Shown one piece after another: positions 1 through 4,572 of a stretch of DNA of 5,103 nt (position 1 is its first letter; each line of letters starts with the position of its first letter). Source of the DNA: Actinomycetes bacterium (lineage in GTDB: Bacteria; Actinomycetota; Acidimicrobiia; Acidimicrobiales; Palsa-688); the NCBI GenBank assembly GCA_021846485.1, contig JAJZWW010000262.1, forward strand, positions 1 to 5,103. Reading direction: 5' to 3'. A program made the position numbers and the translations under genes. Below the pieces are notes generated by a model. That model was not told the DNA's origin. It saw nothing but the letters and a program-made list of their open reading frames with translations, and made no database searches.

Positions 1-860
1 CCATGCCTGCGCTGCTCGCCGGGACCCTCGTGTCCGGCTCCCGCCGCCTCTCCTACCTGGGCAGCCCGCTCCATCACTACTCGTTCCTCTCGACCTTCGC
101 CGAGGAGGCCGTCGTCGACGAGGCGGCCTGCGTGAAGGTGAGGGACGACGTGCCCCTGTCGGTAGCCGCGCTGGTCGGCTGCGCGGTCACCACCGGCTAC
201 GGAGCGGTCGTGAAGCGCGCCAAGGTCGAGCCGGGCGCCACGGTGGTGGTGATCGGCGCGGGCGGGGTCGGGCTCAGCGCGGTGATGGCCGCCCGGCTGT
301 CGGGCGCCCACCAGGTAGTCGCCGTCGACCCCGAGCCCACCAAGCGGGCGATGGCCTCGGATGTCGGGGCGACCCATGTCGTCGACCCGGCAGCGGCGGA
401 CGTGGTCGAAGCGGTCCGCGAGCTCACCGATGGTGACGGGGCCGACGCGGTCATCGAAGCGGCGGGGAGGGCCGAGCTGGTCGGCGTGGCCTGGACCGCG
501 ACCCGCAGGGGCGGGACGGTGGTCTGCGTCGGGGTGCCGGGGGTCGGCTCGGTGGTGCAGCTACCCGGGCCCGACCTGGTCCGCCACGAGAAGATCGTGA
601 CCGGCAGCCTCTACGGCTCGTGCCGCCCGCACCACGACATGCCCCGCATCCTCGACCTCTACGCCGAGGGGCGGCTCCCCCTCGACCGGCTGGTGACCCG
701 GACCTACCCGCTCGACGCGGTCAACGAAGGGTTCGCGGACATGGTCGCCGGGCGCCTGGCACGAGGGGTCCTCGACCTGGTGGCCGGCGCCGCCCCCGGC
801 GCCCCGGCCGGCTCCCCGCCCCAGGTGGGACGGAGCGCGCCAGGCGTGCTGTCCCGGTGA
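1..860 (+). CDS. Zinc-type medium-chain alcohol dehydrogenase, NAD-dependent (5' end outside window)
   Basis: About 285 codons are visible. The stop TGA is at 858-860. The first ATG at position 3 is probably internal, because the N-terminal catalytic part (first zinc-ligand Cys, GHE motif, structural-zinc cysteines) is missing and should lie upstream of the window. Numbering from that ATG, residues 31-48 match the STFAEEAVV strand that closes the catalytic domain. LVGCAVTTGYGA (57-68) supplies the conserved Cys60, the third catalytic zinc ligand in this family. GAGGVG (85-90) is the Rossmann dinucleotide loop, and Asp109 at the end of the next strand favours NAD over NADP. Residues 201-259 follow the C-terminal pattern of class III-like (AdhC-type) enzymes, but have GSCRP where glutathione-dependent formaldehyde dehydrogenases have a different loop. 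The expected role is reversible oxidation of an alcohol to an aldehyde in the cytoplasm; the substrate cannot be read from the sequence. About 26 Pro/Gly/Ala-rich residues follow the usual family end. The gene overlaps the fae-like gene by four bases. Confidence 0.9.
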   Translation, partial: MPALLAGTLVSGSRRLSYLGSPLHHYSFLSTFAEEAVVDEAACVKVRDDVPLSVAALVGCAVTTGYGAVVKRAKVEPGATVVVIGAGGVGLSAVMAARLSGAHQVVAVDPEPTKRAMASDVGATHVVDPAAADVVEAVRELTDGDGADAVIEAAGRAELVGVAWTATRRGGTVVCVGVPGVGSVVQLPGPDLVRHEKIVTGSLYGSCRPHHDMPRILDLYAEGRLPLDRLVTRTYPLDAVNEGFADMVAGRLARGVLDLVAGAAPGAPAGSPPQVGRSAPGVLSR

Positions 861-1387
861 ACCTGTCCCGCACCGACGTCGACGGTCGGATCTCCCAGGG
901 GTGGGGCGGCCGCAAGCCCAACGGGGTTCACGTGAACGTGATCCTCGCCCGCCGGGGCAGCCCGACCGCGGCGGCGATGATCACTGCCTTCGCCTCCCCG
1001 TCGCCGGGATTCTGCCCGATAGGCGTGCCCGTCGGTCCCGACCAGGCGTCCTACGAGACGGTCAACCCTCCGATCGTGCTGCTCAACAAGATCCCGGTGG
1101 AGGCCTTCGCCGAGAGCCTGGTGTTCGGCGCGGCGACCGTGGGCGCCGCGCAGGGGGTGCTCGACTGCGTGGCCGACGGCCTGCTCGAGGCCGACCAGGA
1201 GACGGTGGTCTTCGTGGCGTTGTGGGTCGACCCGGCGGCCGACGACGAGACCTCGGTGAGGGAGGCGACCCGCGAGGCGGTGGGAGCGGCCACCAGGGAG
1301 GCGGTCTGCGGGCGGGAGCGCGCCGCCGCGTGGCGGTTGGTGGAGCAGCGGGACCGGATCACCCACCCGTTCTACGGGGGTCGTTGA
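857..1387 (+). CDS. Formaldehyde-activating enzyme (Fae) family homologue, divergent
   Basis: The product has 176 residues, close to the roughly 170 of Fae, which condenses formaldehyde with tetrahydromethanopterin in methylotrophs and methanogens. Seen features along the whole length: His25 followed by RRGSP (32-36), matching the Fae stretch with the proposed catalytic His before PRGSP; Gly51-Phe52; LLNKIPV (75-81), matching FNKVTI; VFGAATVGAAQ (89-99), matching MFGPAQ; CVADGLL (104-110); the AADD-containing segment with REATREAV (135-142), matching YEATK; and a terminal THPF (169-172). Differences from canonical Fae: FGPAQ is FGAAT, the FIHW motif is LWVDP, and there is a two-Pro insertion before the LLNK strand. 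The active site is therefore related but not identical. The start GTG (857-859) shares GTGA with the dehydrogenase stop. No good ribosome binding site precedes it (a weak GGAG lies about 21 bases upstream), so translation is probably coupled. No in-frame start exists nearby upstream, and the next GTG would remove His25. Family membership is fairly secure; true formaldehyde/H4MPT activity is not. Confidence 0.82.
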   Translation: MNLSRTDVDGRISQGWGGRKPNGVHVNVILARRGSPTAAAMITAFASPSPGFCPIGVPVGPDQASYETVNPPIVLLNKIPVEAFAESLVFGAATVGAAQGVLDCVADGLLEADQETVVFVALWVDPAADDETSVREATREAVGAATREAVCGRERAAAWRLVEQRDRITHPFYGGR

Positions 1388-1405
1388 GCAGCTGCCCGGT
1401 GACGA

Positions 1406-1419
1406 CCGCCGCTCGGCGG
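1406..1419. terminator. Candidate bidirectional terminator hairpin between convergent genes
   Basis: The 44-bp gap between the fae-like stop and the transporter stop contains CCGCC-GCTC-GGCGG, a 5-bp all-GC stem with a four-base loop, followed by the self-complementary CCGGCCGG/GGCCGGCC at 1421-1430. No T-tract follows on either side, so this is a candidate from position between two converging genes rather than a textbook intrinsic terminator. In such GC-rich DNA a short stem can also occur by chance. Confidence 0.3.
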
Positions 1420-1431
1420 CCCGGCCGGCCT

Positions 1432-3579
1432 TCAGCCCTTCAGCTTCGCCAGCTCCTCTTCGACCATCGCCTCGTGGGCCCGCTCGTCGGCCTTGGCCTT
1501 GGCCGGGCTCCAGCGACCCTTCAGCAGGGGGATGGCCAGGAGGAACACGACGATCCCCCCGAAGCAGATCCAGTACCAGGTCCGCCACTGTCCCGGGCTG
1601 TCCTTGGCCGCCGACGCCACGGCGGCGCCGTGCGCCTTCAGGTAGGAGAACGCCGTCGGGGGCACCGCAGCCAGGGCTGCGAGCTGGGAGGCGTGCGCGC
1701 TGGTCGCCGCGAGCATCGCCGGGTGGGTGGCGCTCAGGGTGGCGAGAGCGGTGAGCTGGCTGGCGTACCTGGTCGCCTGGGCGACGAAGCTCGCGTGGGT
1801 GGCGGCGAAGCCGAGCAGGGCGGCGTGGCTCTCGGCGAAGGCGACGACGCCCGGGTGGGTGGCAGCCCAGGACAGAGCCGGACCGAGGGTCGAGCGGTTG
1901 GCGACGATCGTGCCGAGGATCTTCAGGCCGGTCGCCCCGCCGCCCGCCGCGGCCACCGCCTGGGCCTGCAGGGTGGGTGAGGTCGGGTTGGCCTGGAGCT
2001 TCAGGAAAAGCGCCTGGTGGTGCTCGATCACCGCCACCTCGGGGGCGAACTTCTGGAGCGTCGCCAGCTTGCCGGCGTTGGCCTCGACCGCCTTCAGCGC
2101 CGAGGCGTGGGTGGCCTGGAGGGTGGCCAGCTGCTTCAGCTCGGAGCCGTAGGTGGTGGCTTCGGCCACCAGCTTCGGGTGGGTCGCGGCGAAGTGCAGG
2201 GCGGTCCCGTTGGCCTGCGCGAACGCGACGAGCTTCGGGTGCTTCTGGACGAATGTGAGCTGCGGGGCGTACTTGGTCGCGTAGGTCTGCACCTTGGCCC
2301 CGTAGTTGACCAACGGGGTGACGCTCGCGATCACCACCGGCAGGAGGATGAACGACAGGAACACGACCACCCGCAGGATCCAGCCCCAGATCGCCAGGCC
2401 GGTGGCGGTCAGGGCCGGGTTGCGGGCCTCCACGGTCTCGGTGAAGCTCGCCATCCACGGGGTGTAAGCCAGGCCCAGTCCCAGGGAGAGGAGGGACACG
2501 ATCAGCACCACGTGCCCGTAGGTCGGGCTCTGGGTGGCGAGCTGCGCGTAGATGGCGAGCATCACCGCGGCGAACACGCCGCCGATCACCATGAACGGCT
2601 TGCGCACCCGGAACAGGTCGCTCAGCGCGCCGACTACCACCAAGGCGAGGGCGTTGATGCCCCAGTTCCAGTCGCCGATGTTGTTGGCCTGGTGGGCGCT
2701 GAAGTGGAAGACTGTCTCGTAGAAGACCGTCGCGAATCCGACGGCGGTGTAGTAGACGAGGAGCAGCACCGACACGCCGATGGCCGAGACGACGACCTCC
2801 GCCTTGAGCAGCTGGCCAAAGGGGTTCTTCAGGGAGGCCTCGATGTCGAGGCCCTTAGCCCGGGCCTCGACCAGCGCCCGGTCACGGCTGGTCACCATGA
2901 GCTGGTCGCGGATGCCCGGGGACAGCTCACGGAGGAACAAGAAGGCGGCGGCGAACACGACCAACCCCGCGACGCCGGAGTACAGGTACTCCCGGCCCCA
3001 GTCGGCGGCCGGGAGGTTGCCGGTGATCGACGCGGTGGCGACCACCGACACGACCAGCGAGCCGAGCACCGGCCCCATCGTCCAGAAGCCCATGGCCGCC
3101 GCCCGCCCGACCTGGGGGGAGAAGTCGCGGATCAGCGCGGGGGTGGCCACCAGGCAGATGCCCTCGACCAGCCCGACGACCCAGGTGGCGACGCCGAAGG
3201 CCCATCCGCTGGTCGTCGCGGGGATCACGAAGGCGACCATCACGCCGGTGAGCGCCAGCCCGGCCACCACGATGTTGCAGCGGCCGAGGCGGTCGGTGAT
3301 GCCGGCGAACAGCGAGCCGAAGGCTCCGATGAGGTTCCCGAAGGCCAGCAGCCGGACGTAGAAGCCGAAGCTCACGTGCAGGTCGGCGATCTGCTGGGTG
3401 GCCACCGAGCTGCCCACGTACAGCTCGTAGTAGAGCGCCACGGTGACCACCACGGTGAGCAGCAGGTAGCCGTAGCGGGCTGCCGCGTCCGGGTAGTGCT
3501 CCAGCTGGCGGGTCCGCAGGGTGGTCCAGAAGCCCCCCTGCGCCTGTTCGTCGAGCGGGCGCGCTGCCGAGATGCTCAT
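1432..3579 (-). CDS. Major facilitator superfamily transporter with a large extracytoplasmic insert before TM12
   Basis: The protein has 715 residues; typical MFS carriers have 400-550. Hydrophobic segments fit twelve helices: about 38-56, 74-94, 102-120, 126-147, 163-184, 200-217, 262-283, 303-321, 328-347, 355-376, 393-418 and 667-686. MFS motif A is visible in the TM2-TM3 loop (GSLFAGITDRLGR, 88-100), with a second-half counterpart after TM8 (GALSDLFRVRK, 317-327). This places the N-terminus inside and the TM11-TM12 loop outside. That loop spans about 421-662, is rich in Ala, Thr, His and Leu, and contains two copies of a 68-residue module. A charged C-terminal tail (about 687-715) follows TM12. 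The ATG at 3577-3579 is supported by a purine-rich GAGGGGGG 11 bases upstream and by a promoter in the preceding gap. It lies downstream of tetR on the same strand, near an acyl-CoA ligase, which suggests uptake or export of an organic acid or related compound. The substrate is inferred only. It converges on the fae-like gene. Confidence 0.9.
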   Translation of the reverse strand: MSISAARPLDEQAQGGFWTTLRTRQLEHYPDAAARYGYLLLTVVVTVALYYELYVGSSVATQQIADLHVSFGFYVRLLAFGNLIGAFGSLFAGITDRLGRCNIVVAGLALTGVMVAFVIPATTSGWAFGVATWVVGLVEGICLVATPALIRDFSPQVGRAAAMGFWTMGPVLGSLVVSVVATASITGNLPAADWGREYLYSGVAGLVVFAAAFLFLRELSPGIRDQLMVTSRDRALVEARAKGLDIEASLKNPFGQLLKAEVVVSAIGVSVLLLVYYTAVGFATVFYETVFHFSAHQANNIGDWNWGINALALVVVGALSDLFRVRKPFMVIGGVFAAVMLAIYAQLATQSPTYGHVVLIVSLLSLGLGLAYTPWMASFTETVEARNPALTATGLAIWGWILRVVVFLSFILLPVVIASVTPLVNYGAKVQTYATKYAPQLTFVQKHPKLVAFAQANGTALHFAATHPKLVAEATTYGSELKQLATLQATHASALKAVEANAGKLATLQKFAPEVAVIEHHQALFLKLQANPTSPTLQAQAVAAAGGGATGLKILGTIVANRSTLGPALSWAATHPGVVAFAESHAALLGFAATHASFVAQATRYASQLTALATLSATHPAMLAATSAHASQLAALAAVPPTAFSYLKAHGAAVASAAKDSPGQWRTWYWICFGGIVVFLLAIPLLKGRWSPAKAKADERAHEAMVEEELAKLKG
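1672..1875 (-). repeat. Second copy of the 68-residue module in the transporter insert
   Basis: Encodes residues 569-636. The histidines at 575, 595 and 619 repeat the 20/24 spacing of copy one exactly. The best-conserved part is 589-636 against 461-508 (27 of 48 identical), including FAATH, the Y-x-S-x-L step and LATL-x-ATH. About 60 residues without clear similarity to the module separate the copies, including a Gly/Ala-rich stretch near 543-549. Confidence 0.75.
2056..2259 (-). repeat. First copy of the 68-residue module in the transporter insert
   Basis: Encodes transporter residues 441-508. It aligns without gaps to residues 569-636, offset 128 residues, with 34 of 68 identical positions counted by eye. 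Within the copy, His residues preceding Pro or Ala recur at 447, 467 and 491 (spacing 20 and 24), in the pattern A-T-H-P-x-L-V-A. Helix-rich and hydrophilic-to-amphipathic in character, with no Cys. Confidence 0.75.
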
Positions 3580-3590
3580 GTGCGGGATGT

Positions 3591-3598
3591 CCCCCCTC
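3591..3598 (-). promoter_or_regulatory. Ribosome binding site of the MFS gene
   Basis: On the minus strand GAGGGGGG ends 11 bases before the ATG at 3579. It is purine-rich and close to the anti-Shine-Dalgarno complement, though the spacing is slightly long. It supports the chosen start. It is the only convincing ribosome binding site in front of a gene start in this window. Confidence 0.55.
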
Positions 3599-3604
3599 TT
3601 GGTT

Positions 3605-3614
3605 CCACGCGTGG
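3605..3614. promoter_or_regulatory. 10-bp perfect palindrome in the MFS leader
   Basis: CCACGCGTGG reads the same on both strands and lies between the inferred transcription start and the ribosome binding site of the MFS gene. It could be a protein-binding half-site or a small RNA stem. No function can be assigned, and a GC-rich 10-mer palindrome may be chance. Confidence 0.25.
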
Positions 3615-3630
3615 GCCGGTCCCCCCGATC

Positions 3631-3649
3631 CGTCTCAGGATCCTAGACG
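3631..3649. promoter_or_regulatory. Imperfect palindrome over the MFS -10 element, candidate TetR operator
   Basis: On the plus strand the arms are CGTCT and AGACG around the self-complementary AGGATCCT, with one extra C breaking symmetry, giving about 9-bp half-sites. It covers the -10 hexamer and the probable transcription start of the MFS gene. TetR-family repressors commonly bind palindromes of this size in exactly this place, and the tetR gene ends 17 bp away. Binding is inferred, not seen. Confidence 0.45.
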
Positions 3650-3669
3650 CACCCGTGGTGCAACTTCAA
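3640..3669 (-). promoter_or_regulatory. Sigma70-like promoter of the MFS gene
   Basis: Minus-strand TTGAAG (3669-3664) and TAGGAT (3645-3640) are separated by 18 bases, close to TTGACA/TATAAT and with the TANNNT pattern usual for actinobacterial -10 elements. Transcription would start near 3632-3633, leaving a leader of about 53 bases with the ribosome binding site. The -35 hexamer overlaps the tetR stop codon. The spacer holds a further inverted repeat, GCACC-CGT-GGTGC, at 3649-3661. The MFS gene can therefore be expressed separately from tetR. Confidence 0.5.
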
Positions 3670-4541
3670 CCACCCCGGCTGGGAGCGGGTGCTCCGACCG
3701 GGGTGGCAAGCAGCGGTAGGGGTTCTCCGGGATCGCCGGGCGCGCCCGATGCGAGCGCTGCTCGCACCAGGAGGCCGACGACGTCGGCGGCTTGTTCGAC
3801 GCCGAGCTCCTGGTCGTTGCGCAGGTGGTACCACACGGCCCAGCTGCTCGCCGTGGCGACCGCGGTGAGCAGCCGCTGCCCGCGGGGGCCCTCCCCCGCT
3901 GCGCTCAGCTCCGGGGCGAAGGCCTCCCGGCACTGTTGGCGCATCAGCTCGACCATGGCTGTCCGGTTGGCCTGCAGCTGGGCGGAGAACGGCTCCCGCA
4001 GGCGTGCCGCGCGGGCCACCGGGTCGAGCTGCTCGAGCAGCTCGACCCGGCGCCGGAGGAGCTCCTCGAGCCGGGCCGCCAGGGGCAGGTCCTGGGGCAC
4101 TGGGTCGAGCAGGGGCCGCAGCTTGCCCACCTGGCGGCGGCCGGCGACCTCGTAGATCTGCTCCAGGTCGTCGAAGTGCTGGAACACGCTGCGCAGCGAC
4201 AGCCCGGCACGCGCGGCGATGGCCCTGGCCGTCGGGCGGGGGTTGCCCTCCTCGATCAAGGAGATGAACGACTCGACCACCGCGTCGCGGTTGCGCTTAC
4301 CCCGCATGACCCGGCCGTCGGCCCGGCCCGCCGCAGACGCCGGGGCCGGGGCGGGGGTCGGGGTCGGCGTGCCGGCGCCGTCGGGGGACCCGGGTGGCCG
4401 CGGGTTCGGGCCGACCCCCGATCTCGGGGAGGCCTCCGGCCTGGGGGTGGGTGGCGACGAGGCGCGCTTGGCCCGGATCCGGGCTCCGAGGCGGCCATCA
4501 CGGCCACCGGGTGCCCCGCCTCCCCCGCGTGCGCCTGGCAT
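3666..4541 (-). CDS. TetR/AcrR-family transcriptional regulator with Pro/Ala-rich N-terminal extension
   Basis: The DNA-binding domain is clear. Helix 1 is about 86-98, followed by RPTARAIAARAG (102-113) and the recognition helix LSLRSVFQHF (114-123), then DDLEQIYEV, the usual TetR helix 4 entry. The remainder to about 265 is a helical ligand/dimer domain, including LLTAVATASSWAVWYHL (224-240), and the end is Pro/Gly-rich. Two starts are possible. The ATG at 4541 gives 291 residues with about 78 disordered residues (TPTPTPAPAPA near 58-68). The internal ATG at 4307 gives 213 residues, a normal family length. I kept the first because the ADGRVMRGKRNRDAVV stretch (74-89) resembles the conserved DGRxxRGxRxR lead-in of related regulators, placing homology upstream of the internal ATG, and because a TAGCCT sits at leaderless distance from 4541. 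Neither start has a good ribosome binding site, and the first 18 or so codons look weakly coding. Likely targets are its own promoter, the downstream transporter and the divergent ligase. Confidence 0.85.
   Translation of the reverse strand: MPGARGGGGAPGGRDGRLGARIRAKRASSPPTPRPEASPRSGVGPNPRPPGSPDGAGTPTPTPAPAPASAAGRADGRVMRGKRNRDAVVESFISLIEEGNPRPTARAIAARAGLSLRSVFQHFDDLEQIYEVAGRRQVGKLRPLLDPVPQDLPLAARLEELLRRRVELLEQLDPVARAARLREPFSAQLQANRTAMVELMRQQCREAFAPELSAAGEGPRGQRLLTAVATASSWAVWYHLRNDQELGVEQAADVVGLLVRAALASGAPGDPGEPLPLLATPVGAPAPSRGG
3670..3706 (-). terminator. Strong nested hairpin at the 3' end of tetR
   Basis: Outer 9-bp arms CCACCCCGG and CCGGGGTGG (3670-3678 and 3698-3706) enclose an inner 5-bp stem GGAGC/GCTCC with the four-base loop GGGT. 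On the minus strand it is followed by TTGAAGTTG, which is not a proper U-tract. It lies within the last codons of tetR and directly abuts the -35 of the MFS promoter. It may terminate tetR transcripts or stabilise their 3' end, insulating the MFS promoter. It could also be a constraint-free coincidence of coding sequence, but a perfect 9-bp arm plus an inner stem is unusual. Confidence 0.45.
4342..4363 (+). other. G-quadruplex-forming motif (four runs of at least four G)
   Basis: On the plus strand, G runs of 4, 4, 5 and 4 bases are separated by loops of 2, 1 and 2 bases. This satisfies the standard intramolecular quadruplex pattern with four tetrads. It lies in the template strand of the tetR N-terminal extension, where it encodes the Pro/Ala repeats, and about 210 bp upstream of the divergent ligase gene. 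Whether it folds in the cell is unknown, and GC-rich coding repeats generate such motifs. Confidence 0.5.
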
Positions 4542-4547
4542 GCCCAG

Positions 4548-4565
4548 AGGCTACCCCGGTAGACA
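4548..4565. promoter_or_regulatory. Palindrome with back-to-back candidate -10 elements between tetR and the ligase gene
   Basis: CTACC-CC-GGTAG (4551-4562) is a perfect 12-bp inverted repeat in the 31-bp gap. Its right half begins plus-strand TAGACA (4560-4565), seven bases before the ligase GTG. Its left half begins minus-strand TAGCCT (4553-4548), six bases before the tetR ATG. Those distances suit leaderless transcripts, common in actinobacteria, and would explain the missing ribosome binding sites. No convincing -35 is seen for either direction, and TAGACA lacks the final T. It is a candidate operator by position and symmetry. Confidence 0.35.
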
Positions 4566-4572
4566 GTGGGCC

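Noticed and set aside
620..856. Possible N-terminal extension of the fae-like protein back to an ATG at 620
   Set aside because: The extra 79 residues are Arg/Pro-rich out-of-frame dehydrogenase sequence. Fae similarity starts after the GTG at 857, and the resulting 176 residues match the family length.
1720..2190. Recurring GGGTGGGT-type short motif considered as a DNA-level repeat or CRISPR-like array
   Set aside because: The occurrences are codons for the recurring A-T-H-P protein motif on the minus strand, with irregular spacing and no conserved full-length repeat unit.
704..2458. Long 584-codon minus-strand open frame across the fae-like gene and the transporter 3' half
   Set aside because: Arg/Gly/Pro-rich composition with no recognisable domain; it overlaps two well-supported genes. 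It is an antisense shadow caused by scarcity of stop codons in GC-rich DNA.
2017..4155. 712-codon plus-strand open frame antisense to the transporter and tetR
   Set aside because: Composition is a Gly/Asp/His/Glu-rich mirror of the transporter codons, changing character at the gene boundary; no domain and no plausible start signal.
4540..4572. Alternative ATG start (4540) for the adenylate-forming enzyme
   Set aside because: It would overlap the tetR start codon and add 11 residues (Arg/Pro/Gly) without family character, and there is no ribosome binding site. GTG 4573 gives a normal N-terminus. It remains possible.
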